Assembly: GCF_900250115.1 (NCBI RefSeq)
Contig: NZ_LT984804.1
Location: forward strand, 883,301 to 947,300
Origin: Cupriavidus taiwanensis
GTDB taxonomy: Bacteria; Pseudomonadota; Gammaproteobacteria; Burkholderiales; Burkholderiaceae
DNA: 64,000 nt
Direction of reading: 5' to 3'
Shown here: piece by piece, positions 16,413 through 25,519 of the stretch
Layout: every line of letters begins with the position of its first letter
Numbering within the stretch: the stretch's first letter is position 1
Made by a program: the position numbers and the translations under genes
Notes under the pieces: generated by a model
Database searches by the model: none
What the model was told of the DNA's origin: nothing
Seen by the model: the letters and a program-made list of their open reading frames with translations, nothing else

Positions 16413-17111
16413 ATGTCCTACGTTTTCACCCCTCCCGCCACCGTTGCCATCCCCGTTGCCGGCAGCGATGAGCGGTTCGCGGTGCGCCGCGTCTACTGCG
16501 TCGGCCGCAACTACGCCGCCCACGCCCGCGAAATGGGCTTCGATCCCGAGCGCGAGCCGCCGTTCTTCTTCTGCAAGCCCGACGACGCCATCGTCCCGGT
16601 GCAGGCCGGCACCACGCTCGACCTGCCGTACCCCGCGCAGACGCAGAACTATCACTACGAAGCCGAACTGGTGGCCGTGATCGGCAAGGGCGGTTCCGAC
16701 ATCCCGGTGGCGCAGGCGCTCGAGCACGTGTGGGGCTACGCCGTCGGCCTCGACATGACCCGCCGCGACCTGCAGATGAAGATGCGCGAGATGGGCCGCC
16801 CGTGGGAAATCGGCAAGGCCTTCGACGCCTCGGCGCCGGTCGGCCCGATCCACCGCGCCAGCGACATCGGCCACCCGCAGCAGGCCGGCATCTGGCTGAC
16901 GGTCAATGGCGAAACCAGGCAGCGCAGCGACGTCTCGCACCTGATCTGGTCGGTGGCCGAGACCGTGGCCTGCCTGTCGCAGTTCTTCCGGCTGGAACCG
17001 GGCGACGTCATCTTCACCGGCACGCCCGAGGGCGTGGGCGCGGTCAGGGCCGGCGACACCATGGTCACAGGCGTCGACGGCCTGGGCGAACTGACCGTGC
17101 GCGTGGTCTGA
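16413..17111 (+). CDS. nagK: fumarylpyruvate hydrolase (FAH family)
   Basis: The 232-residue protein is a short fumarylacetoacetate-hydrolase-fold enzyme. Metal-binding acidic residues are in NYHYEAELVAVIGKG and GYAVGLDMTRRD; the catalytic-lid opening VYCVGRNYAAHAREMG is near residue 27; the C-terminal motif is PGDVIFTGTPEGVG. In the gentisate route it cleaves fumarylpyruvate to fumarate and pyruvate. It lies 64 bases after the dioxygenase and 17 before the isomerase. Context separates it from homologous acylpyruvases. Confidence 0.92.
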   Translation: MSYVFTPPATVAIPVAGSDERFAVRRVYCVGRNYAAHAREMGFDPEREPPFFFCKPDDAIVPVQAGTTLDLPYPAQTQNYHYEAELVAVIGKGGSDIPVAQALEHVWGYAVGLDMTRRDLQMKMREMGRPWEIGKAFDASAPVGPIHRASDIGHPQQAGIWLTVNGETRQRSDVSHLIWSVAETVACLSQFFRLEPGDVIFTGTPEGVGAVRAGDTMVTGVDGLGELTVRVV

Positions 17112-17128
17112 ACCCAGCGAACCGAACC

Positions 17129-17770
17129 ATGCAGCTCTACAGTTTCTTCAACAGCTCGACCTCGTACCGGGTGCGCATCGCGCTGGCTCTCAAGGGTTTG
17201 CCGTACGACTACCTGGGCGTCAATATCCGCACCGGCCAGCATCGGCACGCGGAATACGTCGACGGCATCAACCCGTCCGCGTCCGTGCCGGCGCTGGTCG
17301 ATGGCGATTTCACGCTGGGCCAGTCGTTCGCGATCATCGACTACCTGGACGCGCGCCATCCCGAGCCGCGGCTGCTGCCCCAGGATCCGGAGCAGCGCGC
17401 GCGCGTGCTGGAGCTGTCGATGCTGGTCGGCTGCGACATCCACCCGCTCAACAACCTGCGCGTGCTGCGCTACCTGCAGGACACGCTGCAGGTCACGCCG
17501 GAGCAGAAGGACGCCTGGTACCGACACTGGATCGACCAGGGCATGGCCGGCGTCGAGCGGCTGCTGGCGCGCCACGGCCATGGCAAGTGGTGCTTCGGCA
17601 ATGCACCCACGCTGGCCGATGTCGCGCTGGTGCCGCAGGTCGCCAACGCGCTGCGCATGGGCTGCCAACTGGATCGCTACCAGCGCGCGATGGCTGTGTT
17701 CGCCCACGCCAGCGCCCATCCCGCCTTTGCCCAGGCCGCGGCCGCGCGCCAGCCGGACTACACCGCCTGA
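17129..17770 (+). CDS. nagL: glutathione-dependent maleylpyruvate isomerase (zeta GST)
   Basis: The 213-residue protein has a zeta-class glutathione transferase layout: a thioredoxin-like N-terminal domain with NSSTSYRVRIALALKG at residues 8-23, SVPALVDGD, an SFAII glutathione contact, and an all-helical C-terminal domain. The VGCDIHPLNNLRVLRYL segment closely recalls NagL of Ralstonia U2, which isomerises maleylpyruvate to fumarylpyruvate. The gene sits between the hydrolase and the monooxygenase. A maleylacetoacetate isomerase role in tyrosine breakdown is unlikely in this operon. Confidence 0.92.
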   Translation: MQLYSFFNSSTSYRVRIALALKGLPYDYLGVNIRTGQHRHAEYVDGINPSASVPALVDGDFTLGQSFAIIDYLDARHPEPRLLPQDPEQRARVLELSMLVGCDIHPLNNLRVLRYLQDTLQVTPEQKDAWYRHWIDQGMAGVERLLARHGHGKWCFGNAPTLADVALVPQVANALRMGCQLDRYQRAMAVFAHASAHPAFAQAAAARQPDYTA

Positions 17771-17820
17771 GCACCGCCCAGGCAACGCCTGACGCCAGCG
17801 GCGCAGGCCAGGAGACAGAC

Positions 17821-19035
17821 ATGAACGAGATCCACAACGCGACCGGCAAGGTCCTCATCATCGGCGGCGGCATCGGCGGCCTGGCCGCGGCGCTGGCGCT
17901 GGCGCGCCAGGGCATCCGCGTCGAACTGCTGGAGCAGGCCGAGCAGATCGGCGAGATCGGCGCCGGCATCCAGCTGGCCGCCAACGCCTTCGCCGCGCTC
18001 GACGCGCTGGGCGTGGGCGAGGCCGCGCGCGGCCGCACCGTCTTCACCGACTTCCTCAGCCTGCGCGATGCGGTCGACACCAGCGTGATCGCGCAGGTCG
18101 ATGTCGGGCAGGCGTATCGCGAGCGCTTCGGCAATCCCTATGGCGTGATCCACCGCGTCGATATCCACCGGTCCATCCTGGAGGCCGTGCAGGACCATCC
18201 GCTGATCACGATGCGCACCAGCACGCGCGTGGAGCAGCTGCTGCAGGACGAGCACGGCGTGACCGTGATCGACCAGCACGGCGAGCACCACCGCGGCAAT
18301 GCGGTGATCGGCTGCGACGGCGTCAAGTCCGCCATCCGCCAGGCGCTGATCGGCGATGCAGCGCGCGTGACCGGGCACGTGGTCTACCGCGCGGTAGTCG
18401 ACGTGGCCGACATGCCGCAGGACCTGCAGGTCAACGCACCCGTGGTATGGGCCGGCCCGCACTGCCACCTGGTGCACTACCCGCTGCGCGGCGGCCAGCA
18501 GTACAACCTGGTGGTGACCTTCCACAGCCGCGAGCAGGAAAGCTGGGGCGTGCGCGAGGGCAGCAAGGAAGAAGTGCTGTCGTACTTCCAGGGCATCCAC
18601 CCGCTGCCGCACCAGATGCTGGACCGGCCGACTTCATGGAAACGCTGGGCCACCGCCGACCGCGACCCGGTCGAGCGCTGGAGCTTCGGCCGCGCCACCC
18701 TGCTCGGCGATGCCGCGCACCCGATGACGCAATACGTGGCGCAGGGCGCCTGCCAGGCGCTGGAAGATGCCGTCACGCTGGGCGCGGCGGTGCAGGCCGC
18801 CGCTGGCGACTACACCGCGGCCTTCAGGCTGTACGAGCAGGCCCGCATCCCGCGCACCGCGCGCGTGCTCTATGCCGCGCGCGACATGGGCCGCGTCTAC
18901 CACGCCAAAGGCGTCGACCGCCAGGTGCGCAACCGCCTGTGGGCCGGCCGCACCCAGGCGCAGTTCTACGACGCGCTGCAGTGGCTGCACGGCTGGCGCG
19001 CCGACCGATGCCTGAGCCCCACGCCCTGGCTGTAA
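17821..19035 (+). CDS. mhbM: 3-hydroxybenzoate 6-hydroxylase (FAD monooxygenase)
   Basis: This 404-residue flavoprotein is a group A aromatic hydroxylase. It has the GGGIGGLAAALALARQG dinucleotide-binding motif at residues 15-31, the DGVKS motif near 160 and the GDAAHPMTQYVAQGACQALEDA motif near 295. It likely turns 3-hydroxybenzoate into gentisate with NADH and oxygen, feeding the dioxygenase encoded three genes upstream. The salicylate alternative is less likely because the usual multi-subunit salicylate 5-hydroxylase genes (NagGH type) are absent here. Confidence 0.92.
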   Translation: MNEIHNATGKVLIIGGGIGGLAAALALARQGIRVELLEQAEQIGEIGAGIQLAANAFAALDALGVGEAARGRTVFTDFLSLRDAVDTSVIAQVDVGQAYRERFGNPYGVIHRVDIHRSILEAVQDHPLITMRTSTRVEQLLQDEHGVTVIDQHGEHHRGNAVIGCDGVKSAIRQALIGDAARVTGHVVYRAVVDVADMPQDLQVNAPVVWAGPHCHLVHYPLRGGQQYNLVVTFHSREQESWGVREGSKEEVLSYFQGIHPLPHQMLDRPTSWKRWATADRDPVERWSFGRATLLGDAAHPMTQYVAQGACQALEDAVTLGAAVQAAAGDYTAAFRLYEQARIPRTARVLYAARDMGRVYHAKGVDRQVRNRLWAGRTQAQFYDALQWLHGWRADRCLSPTPWL

Positions 19036-19042
19036 GCCGCTG

Positions 19043-19064
19043 AGCGCGGCGTTCTTTCCGCGCT
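19043..19064. other. intercistronic hairpin
   Basis: A perfect 7-base stem (AGCGCGG/CCGCGCT) with an 8-base loop lies just after the hydroxylase stop and 84 bases before the transporter. It has no T tract in the forward direction. It may partly reduce read-through or protect the enzyme mRNA from decay, so that enzymes and transporter are made in different amounts. Confidence 0.35.
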
Positions 19065-19147
19065 GAAAAATATCCTGCATCGAGCTGGCGGCCGACGAAG
19101 CCGCCGGCCCTCTCGCGCCCTAAACCTGGCAACCAGGAGGAGACACC

Positions 19148-20488
19148 ATGCCTGCCAGCCAACCGCTCAACGTCACCGCGTTCATCGACCGCCAGCCGCT
19201 GTCTGCGTTCCAGCTGACCATCGTCGTACTGTGCTTCCTGATCGTCGCCGTCGACGGCTTCGATACCGCCGCGATCGGCTTTATCGCGCCCGCCATCCGC
19301 GCCGAATGGCAGCTGACGCCGGCCCAGCTGGCGCCGCTGTTCGGCGCCGGGCTGGGCGGCCTGATGGCCGGGGCCTTCCTGTTCGGACCGCTGGCGGACC
19401 GCTTCGGCCGCAAGAGCGTGCTGGTGCTGTCGGTGCTGTGCTTCGGCGCGGCCAGCCTGGCGTCGGCATGGTCGCCGGACCTGTGGACGCTGGTGCTGCT
19501 GCGCTTCGTCACCGGCCTGGGGCTGGGCGGGGCCATGCCCAATGCCATCACCCTGACTTCGGAGTTCTGCCCCGAGAAGCGGCGCTCGTTCCTGGTCACC
19601 ACCATGTTCTGCGGCTTCACGCTGGGCTCGGCGCTCGGCGGCCTGGCCTCGGCCGGGCTGATCGACGCCTTCGGCTGGCGCTCGGTGCTGGTGGCAGGAG
19701 GCGTGCTGCCGCTGCTGCTGGCGGTGGCGCTGGTCTGGCTGCTGCCGGAATCGGTGCGCTACCTGGTGATGACGGGCAAGTCGCGCGAGCGCATCATCGC
19801 CACGCTGCAGAAGATCGCCCCGCATGAAGACCTGCGCGGCGCCACCTTCGCCGTCAGCGAGCAGCGCGCCACCAGCTCGCCGGCGCGGCACCTGTTCCGG
19901 CCGGCGCTGCTGCGCGGCACGCTGCTGTTCTGGCTGACCTTCTTCATGAGCCTGCTGGTGATCTACCTGCTGTCGAGCTGGCTGCCGACGCTGCTGCGCG
20001 GCACCGGCCATTCGCTGCGCACCGCGGCGCTGGTGACGACCATGTTCCAGGTGGGCGGCACGGTCGGCGCGATCGCGCTGGGATGGTTGATGGACCGGTT
20101 CAACCCGCACCATGTGCTGGCCACCAGCTATGCGCTGGCGGCGCTGGGCATTGCCGCGGTGGGCAGCGTGGCCGCCGAGCCGGTGGCCGCGGGCGTGGCG
20201 GTCTTTGTCGCGGGCCTCTGCATCTCGGGCTCGCAGGTGGGCGCCAATGCCCTGTCGGCCAGCTTCTATCCGACCGACTGCCGCGCCACCGGCGTCAGCT
20301 GGGCCAACGGCGTGGGCCGGATGGGCTCGGTGGTGGGTTCGGTCGGCGGCGCGACCATGCTGTCGATGGGCCTGGGCATGCCCGCGTTGTTCGCGTGGAT
20401 TGGCGTGCCGGCGCTGATTGCCGGGCTGTCGATGTTCTCGCTGGGCGTGGTCAGGCGGGAACGGCCGCAAGCGCGCCTGGCTGTCTGA
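19148..20488 (+). CDS. aromatic acid:H+ symporter, MFS (AAHS family)
   Basis: The 446-residue protein has 12 predicted membrane helices. MFS/AAHS signatures include DGFDTAAIGFIAPAIRAEW in helix 1 (with the acidic pair needed by PcaK/BenK-type transporters), PLADRFGRK between helices 2 and 3, and PESVRYLV before the central loop. It is last in the 3-hydroxybenzoate operon with a strong GGAGGAG ribosome site. It therefore probably imports 3-hydroxybenzoate, and perhaps gentisate. Confidence 0.92.
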   Translation: MPASQPLNVTAFIDRQPLSAFQLTIVVLCFLIVAVDGFDTAAIGFIAPAIRAEWQLTPAQLAPLFGAGLGGLMAGAFLFGPLADRFGRKSVLVLSVLCFGAASLASAWSPDLWTLVLLRFVTGLGLGGAMPNAITLTSEFCPEKRRSFLVTTMFCGFTLGSALGGLASAGLIDAFGWRSVLVAGGVLPLLLAVALVWLLPESVRYLVMTGKSRERIIATLQKIAPHEDLRGATFAVSEQRATSSPARHLFRPALLRGTLLFWLTFFMSLLVIYLLSSWLPTLLRGTGHSLRTAALVTTMFQVGGTVGAIALGWLMDRFNPHHVLATSYALAALGIAAVGSVAAEPVAAGVAVFVAGLCISGSQVGANALSASFYPTDCRATGVSWANGVGRMGSVVGSVGGATMLSMGLGMPALFAWIGVPALIAGLSMFSLGVVRRERPQARLAV

Positions 20489-20662
20489 AGGCGGCCGCTG
20501 CGCCGACATTCCCAAGGGTTATGGCTCTATTCCGAACAGAGGATTGTGGCCATGGCAGCAGGCCTGCAACATGGCGCCCGCGGCCTGCCCCGGCAGGCTG
20601 GCAACGCATCACAGAAGGCGGCGCGCGTACGGTGCAGCCGCCTCGACGGCCATGGAGACAGC

Positions 20663-22039
20663 ATGCAGGGACAAGCGAAGTCGCGCGGGACGGGGTTCCG
20701 GCGCAGTCGGGGGTGGTGGAGGGCGGCGCCGCTGCTGGCGTTGATGGCGGCGCCGGCCGGCGTGGCGCTGGCGCAGGGCGCGGGCCAGCCCGCGGCGGTG
20801 GCCGAGAGCGAAGTCATGCAGGGCTTCCCGCCGTCGCCGCAGCACCAGGTCAGTCGCGGCACCGGCCTGCGCCCGCCTTATATGCGCTGGGCCTTCCGGC
20901 ATGCGCGCGAGATCTCGCCGACGGTCGGCATCCGCCATGCGAGCCAGCCGCTGGCGTTGCCGGGCCAGTCGGCGCCGGCGCTGGACGCGGTCAGCTTTAC
21001 TGTCGCGGGCCAGACCGTGCGGGTGGCGGACTACCTGCGCGACACCCACACCGATGGCTTTATCGTGCTGCACCAGGGCCGCATCGTGTACGAGCGCTAC
21101 CTGGCCGGCATCGGCCCGCACCAGCCGCATATCTGGGCGTCGATGACCAAGTCCGTGACCGGGCTGCTGGCGGCGATGCTGGTCGAGGAGGGCAAGCTCG
21201 ATCCGCACGCGCGGCTGGCGCAGTATGTGCCCGAGCTGGCCGGCAATCCGTTCGGCGAGGCCACGGTGCAGCAGAACCTGGACATGGAGGTGCCGGTCGG
21301 CTATCCGCAGGCGCTGCCGCCCGACCTGGGACTGTTCGGCGCGGTGGGCATCGTGCCGCGCAAGGCGGATGCGCCCGACACCATCTATGACTTCCTCAAG
21401 GTCGTGCATGCCACCGGCACCGCTGGCGAGGGCCCGGACGGCGGCGTCTGGTATTACCAGAACGGCTCGCCGGAAGCGGTGGCGTGGGCGCTGCGCCGCA
21501 TCACCGGCAAGCGCTGGGCGGAACTGGTCACCGAGCGGCTGTGGTCGCGCTTCGCCGATGACGATGCCTACACCCAGGTCGACCGTCAGGGCACAGAAAT
21601 GGCCAGCGGCGGCATGAACTCGACGCTGCGCGATGCCGCCCGCTTTGCCGAGACCGTGCGCCGCGCCGCGGCCGGCGATGCCACGCTCGGCATTTCGCCC
21701 AAGGCGGTGCGGATCGCGCTGCAGCCGGCCAGCAACCAGGCCCGCTTCGCGCGCGGCAATACCACCGCCGGGCGTGACGGCTATGGCTACCGCAACTACT
21801 GGTTCCAGCGCAACGACGGCGACGGCAGCATCGAGGCCAGCGGCCGCTTCGGCCAGAAGCTCTACATCAATCCCGCCAGGGGGCTGACCGTGGTGAAGTT
21901 CTCCGCCAGCCCCGACGGCGCGGCGCGCGCCACCAGCGCCGCCGCCGTGCGCAAGCGCGACGACCCGGCGCGCGCGCTGGAATCCGCCGAGGCCATGGTG
22001 GCCGCGGCGCACGCCATCGTCGCCGCGGCCAGCCGCTGA
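20663..22039 (+). CDS. secreted serine hydrolase of the class C beta-lactamase fold
   Basis: The 458-residue protein has an N-terminal signal (Arg-rich start, then APLLALMAAPAGVALAQG). The catalytic SMTK (SxxK) tetrad is in HIWASMTKSVTGLL, about residue 170, and a YxN-like YYQNGS follows near residue 268. It resembles 6-aminohexanoate-dimer hydrolases (NylB-like) and esterase EstB relatives more than true antibiotic-hydrolysing AmpC enzymes. The ATG at 20663 follows GGAGACAGC; an earlier in-frame start would not give a normal signal peptide. It is monocistronic, so its substrate is unknown. Confidence 0.85.
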   Translation: MQGQAKSRGTGFRRSRGWWRAAPLLALMAAPAGVALAQGAGQPAAVAESEVMQGFPPSPQHQVSRGTGLRPPYMRWAFRHAREISPTVGIRHASQPLALPGQSAPALDAVSFTVAGQTVRVADYLRDTHTDGFIVLHQGRIVYERYLAGIGPHQPHIWASMTKSVTGLLAAMLVEEGKLDPHARLAQYVPELAGNPFGEATVQQNLDMEVPVGYPQALPPDLGLFGAVGIVPRKADAPDTIYDFLKVVHATGTAGEGPDGGVWYYQNGSPEAVAWALRRITGKRWAELVTERLWSRFADDDAYTQVDRQGTEMASGGMNSTLRDAARFAETVRRAAAGDATLGISPKAVRIALQPASNQARFARGNTTAGRDGYGYRNYWFQRNDGDGSIEASGRFGQKLYINPARGLTVVKFSASPDGAARATSAAAVRKRDDPARALESAEAMVAAAHAIVAAASR

Positions 22040-22071
22040 GCCGCGCCCGGCTCGGACAAGCTCGCCCTGGC

Positions 22072-22680
22072 TCAGGCCAGCGGCAGCTTCAGCACCTGCT
22101 CGGTGGTCAGGATGTCGCCGAAGGTGTCGTCGAGCGCGGCCAGCGCGGCGCGGTGCAGGTCCTGGTGCGCCACCGTGCCGGCCGCGGTATCGAGGTCGCG
22201 CGTGGCGCAGGCGTCCGCCGCGACGATCACGCCGTATCCCAGCGGCACCGCGTCGCGCGCCGCGCCGGTGACGCAGGCGTGGGTCATCAGCCCGGTGATG
22301 ATCAGGGTCTTGATGCCGGCCGCCTTCAGGCGCTGGTCCAGGTCGGTGGTCGTGAAGGCGCTGACCGAGGTCTTTTGCACCACGGTGTGGTGCGGCGCCG
22401 GCTGCAGGTCGCCGTGGAAGGCCACGGTGGCGCCGTGTTGGGCGAACACCGGGCTGCCGGCGGGGGTGACGTGCTGGATGTGGAACACGGGCATGCCGGC
22501 CGCATCAGCGTGGTCGACCAGGCGCCGGGCGTTGCCCAGGGCGGCCGGGCCGTCGGGGATCGGCAGCTTGCCGCTGAAATACTCGTTCTGGAAATCGATC
22601 ACCAGCACGGCGGTGCTGGCGGCTTCGATCGCGGTGCGGGCCGGCGCGCCGGCGATGGTGCGCAGGGTCGGGTGGTGCAT
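22072..22680 (-). CDS. isochorismatase-like cysteine hydrolase
   Basis: The 202-residue protein has the isochorismatase-fold triad: Asp in VLVIDFQNEY near residue 32, Lys in VVQKTSVSAF near 106, and Cys in GLMTHACVTGAARDA near 142. Members include nicotinamidases, N-carbamoylsarcosine amidases and isochorismatases. The start at 22680 gives a normal N-terminus. It is divergent from a GlxA-type regulator across a 200-base spacer with two inverted repeats, a common pairing in which the regulator controls the hydrolase. The substrate is not assigned. Confidence 0.88.
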   Translation of the reverse strand: MHHPTLRTIAGAPARTAIEAASTAVLVIDFQNEYFSGKLPIPDGPAALGNARRLVDHADAAGMPVFHIQHVTPAGSPVFAQHGATVAFHGDLQPAPHHTVVQKTSVSAFTTTDLDQRLKAAGIKTLIITGLMTHACVTGAARDAVPLGYGVIVAADACATRDLDTAAGTVAHQDLHRAALAALDDTFGDILTTEQVLKLPLA

Positions 22681-22763
22681 GATGGTCCTCGTCGACAGGG
22701 AAGTAGGTGGACGGCGCCAGTGGCGGCCGCTGAGTTCGCCGCAGGCGCGGCATGGAGCGTAGT

Positions 22764-22825
22764 TTCCGGCGCCGCCGGCAGCGCCGGAAGTGGCCCGATG
22801 GACAACATCCGATAGAATCGGGCCA
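22764..22825. promoter_or_regulatory. two inverted repeats in the divergent hydrolase/regulator spacer
   Basis: TTCCGGCGC (22764-22772) pairs with GCGCCGGAA (22781-22789) across 8 bases. TGGCCCGAT (22791-22799) pairs with ATCGGGCCA (22817-22825) across 17 bases. Both have 9-base perfect arms. A TAGAAT -10-like hexamer (22813-22818) for the forward gene falls inside the second repeat. Likely operators for the GlxA-type regulator; the first could also fold in RNA. Confidence 0.45.
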
Positions 22826-22880
22826 AGCTTTGTCAGCCACCAATTTGCCCCCAGCCCGGTCCCCACCCAGCGAGATTGCG

Positions 22881-23852
22881 ATGCACACCGTCGCGGTGAT
22901 TGCCTTCGAAGGCATCAGCCCCTTCCACCTGTCCGTACCCTGCATCGTCTTTGGCGACGACCTCGACCGCCTGGGCGTGCCGCGTTACCGTTTGCTGATC
23001 TGCGGCGAGGCGCCGGGGTTGATTGCCACCATGTCGGGATTCCGCATCGAGGTGGAACACGACCTGTCGGTGCTGGAGCAGGCCGATACCGTGATCATGC
23101 CGGCGTGGCGGGATCCGGGCGAGCGTGCCCCGCAGGCCCTGCTCGATGCGCTGCGGGCCGCCAGCGCGCGCGGCGCGCGTATTGCCGGCTTGTGCCTGGG
23201 CACCTTCGTGGTGGCCGAGGCCGGCCTGCTGGACGGCCGCACCGCGGCCACGCACTGGGCCTGGGCCGACGATTTCGCGCAGCGCTATCCGCGCGTGCGG
23301 CTCGACCGCGATTCGCTCTATATCGACGATGGCGCGATCCTGACCTCGGCCGGCACCGCCGCCGCGCTCGACTGCTGCCTGCACCTGGTGCGGCGCGACC
23401 ATGGCGCCGAAGTCGCCAACCGCGTGGCGCGCCGCATGGTGGTGGCGCCGCACCGGCACGGCGGCCAGGCGCAATACATCGAGCAACCGCTGCCGCGCGC
23501 GGACGGCGCCGACCGGCTCAGCCTGGCGCTGGACTGGGCCATCGCGCACCTGGCCGAGCCGCTGACGCTCGATACGCTGGCCGAGAGGGCCGGCATGAGC
23601 CGGCGCAATTTCACGCGGCGCTTCAAGGAGAAGACCGGCACCACCGTCACGCAGTGGCTGCTGAACCACCGCCTGACCGCGGCGCGGCGCCTGCTGGAGA
23701 CGACCGACAAGGGCGTCGACCTGGTGGCCGGGCTGGTCGGGTTCGGCTCGGCCGTTTCGCTGCGCCAGCACTTCACCCGGGCGCTTGCGGTATCGCCGTC
23801 GGCGTATCGCAAGCAGTTCGGCACCGCGCTGCCCTGCAGCGAACTCAGGTAA
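22881..23852 (+). CDS. GlxA-family regulator (DJ-1/PfpI plus AraC HTH)
   Basis: The 323-residue protein has an N-terminal DJ-1/PfpI-like domain (about 1-180), with the nucleophile-elbow-like GLCLGTFVVAEAGLLDGR, and a C-terminal AraC double helix-turn-helix (about 215-315), including MSRRNFTRRFKEKTG and VGFGSAVSLRQHFTRALAVSPSAYRKQF. GlxA-type regulators often control amidase or isochorismatase genes placed next to them, as here. The cysteine in GLCLGT is retained at the elbow position. Autoregulation through the spacer repeats is plausible. Confidence 0.92.
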   Translation: MHTVAVIAFEGISPFHLSVPCIVFGDDLDRLGVPRYRLLICGEAPGLIATMSGFRIEVEHDLSVLEQADTVIMPAWRDPGERAPQALLDALRAASARGARIAGLCLGTFVVAEAGLLDGRTAATHWAWADDFAQRYPRVRLDRDSLYIDDGAILTSAGTAAALDCCLHLVRRDHGAEVANRVARRMVVAPHRHGGQAQYIEQPLPRADGADRLSLALDWAIAHLAEPLTLDTLAERAGMSRRNFTRRFKEKTGTTVTQWLLNHRLTAARRLLETTDKGVDLVAGLVGFGSAVSLRQHFTRALAVSPSAYRKQFGTALPCSELR

Positions 23853-23904
23853 CCTTCATCAGCGACGAGGCTACGGTGCGGATCTCGTCGAAATTGGTGA
23901 TCAG

Positions 23905-24534
23905 TCAGAAGCTGAGCAGAAACATGCCGACCTGGAACAAGCCCTGGTACCGATCAAACAGGAACAGGAAGGGCGCTGCAATCCGCGCGCGCAACGGCGG
24001 CCGGGTCAGCGCCAGGCAGGTCAGCACGCCCAGCAGCGCGCCCGCGATCACGTCGGTCGGGTAATGCAGTCCGACAAAGATGCGGGCCATGCAGATCAGC
24101 AGCAGGGCATACGCCAGCGCCAGCAGGCCAAGCCACCGGGCGGCGACCATGACGCCGGCGGCTACCGCGCACCACATCATCGCGTGATCGCTGGGAAATG
24201 AGCTCCAAGTTCGCATGCCATCGTCCGAGGCCAGCAGAAAGCGCAGGCCGACATCCGAATTGGCCATGGGCCGCACGCGAAATGGCAGCCAGTCCGCCAG
24301 GAAGCGGCCCAATACCAGCGCGCAGAACGCGGCGATCACGGTCGCGGTGACGATTTCCCGATCACGCTGCTTGTCCGTGCCGTCGCGAAACCAGATCCAC
24401 CACAGCAGCGTCACCATGGGCAGGCCGCGCAGCATGTAGAACTGCGTAAAGGCCAGCACTCCGCGGTCGAGGAAGGGCCAGCGGAAGGAGAACTGGTTGA
24501 GCCAGTGAATGATGCTGCTGTCAAAGGCGTTCAT
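23905..24534 (-). CDS. PAP2-family membrane phosphatase
   Basis: The 209-residue protein has about five membrane segments and the three-part PAP2 signature: a partly degenerate first part in LPFRVRPMA, FPSDHAMMW in the middle, and RIFVGLHYPTDVIAGALLG at about 155-173. It probably dephosphorylates an isoprenoid diphosphate (undecaprenyl type) or a lipid phosphate at the outer face of the inner membrane. The ATG at 24534 follows a GAGGGGGGA ribosome site, better than an upstream start. It is convergent with the GlxA gene 52 bases away. Confidence 0.86.
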   Translation of the reverse strand: MNAFDSSIIHWLNQFSFRWPFLDRGVLAFTQFYMLRGLPMVTLLWWIWFRDGTDKQRDREIVTATVIAAFCALVLGRFLADWLPFRVRPMANSDVGLRFLLASDDGMRTWSSFPSDHAMMWCAVAAGVMVAARWLGLLALAYALLLICMARIFVGLHYPTDVIAGALLGVLTCLALTRPPLRARIAAPFLFLFDRYQGLFQVGMFLLSF

Positions 24535-24731
24535 TCCCCCCTCCCGGGGCATGGTGACCCACGATCACTTATTTTTATATCGGCAGAGTATAGGCAGGGA
24601 TGAGTGCTCGTCCACGAGGGGACGTGGGGCTTCGGTTGGTTGAAGCACGTAACGGGTCGTGCAGGGATGGTCATGGCGCACGCCAGGGCGGCTGCGTCGC
24701 TGCCGCCCGGCGCGCCATTGGAGCAGCCTGT

Positions 24732-25190
24732 TTAGTGGCTGTCGTGCCGGCGGGAGCCGCCGAACAGCCGCGCGCCCAGCACCACGCCGATCCCCAGCGC
24801 CATCGCCAGCGCGCGCACGGGGTTGGCATGGACGAACGATTCGGTGCGCTCCAGGCCGGTTTCCCACTCGGTCTTGACGCGCCCGGTCATGCGCCGGGCA
24901 ACGTCCTTCGACTTTGCCGCGATTTCGGTCGCCGCGCTGCCCGACCTGGCGGCGAGTTCGACGAACTCCGCCTTGGCTTGTTCGAGGTTATCGCCGGTCA
25001 GGGTGGGCAGGCGTTCGAGCAGCCGGTCGAGCTCGCGCGCCAGGTCCTGCGATGCCGGCGATCGTGCCGACGTATCTTTCCACGCCGCGCCGGTGCGAGT
25101 GTCCGAACCCGATACCGAAGACATGCGCGTGTCCTGCTGGCGCAGGCCCGACGTGCTGGTGGGCGTGCTTGTCGTTTCCATCTGTTCCAT
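24732..25190 (-). CDS. DUF883 (ElaB/YqjD-like) membrane-anchored protein
   Basis: The 152-residue protein has a long predicted coiled-coil/amphipathic middle (about 45-110, with ARELDRLLERLPTLTGDNLEQ and further heptads), then FVHANPVRALAMALGIGVVLGARLF, the C-terminal membrane anchor. That pattern defines DUF883/ElaB/YqjD proteins, which bind ribosomes and sit in the inner membrane in stationary phase in Escherichia coli. The N-terminal 40 residues are Thr/Ser-rich and poorly conserved. The ATG at 25190 was chosen over an upstream one as it avoids an Arg-rich non-typical leader. Confidence 0.85.
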   Translation of the reverse strand: MEQMETTSTPTSTSGLRQQDTRMSSVSGSDTRTGAAWKDTSARSPASQDLARELDRLLERLPTLTGDNLEQAKAEFVELAARSGSAATEIAAKSKDVARRMTGRVKTEWETGLERTESFVHANPVRALAMALGIGVVLGARLFGGSRRHDSH

Positions 25191-25519
25191 GGTGCGCCTC
25201 CGCGTTGAAGTATCCGTGGCACACCGGGCCAACCCGGCGCGCCACGGCAGGGCGGTGCACCTTTCGTGCCGGGCGCCGGTCTGCAGCGTGAACGCCTCTG
25301 CGCCATGCTGGACGTGGCGCCGGCGCGGCTCGTCGACGGCGCACTCTCACACGGCATTACAAAGTCAGGCAGATTTGCGCGCCGGGATTGCGCCGCCGGA
25401 CCCGCCAGCGCGGGACGGCGCGGCGCACGGGATGGTCGGAGCGCACAAAACCGCGCTGCGCGGCCTGGCATGGCGGTTGCGTCAGCAAGGGTGTCGTACT
25501 CTGCAAGCAGGAGGGCATC
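25191..25519. other. intergenic region without recognised gene
   Basis: This 329-base gap separates the divergent DUF883 gene and a small forward gene. It should hold both promoters. I see no convincing -35/-10 pair, palindrome or conserved small frame in it. Confidence 0.5.

Noticed and set aside
20663..22039. AmpC-type antibiotic resistance gene
   Set aside because: The fold is shared, but motif context resembles NylB/EstB-like hydrolases and there is no AmpR-type regulator next to it.
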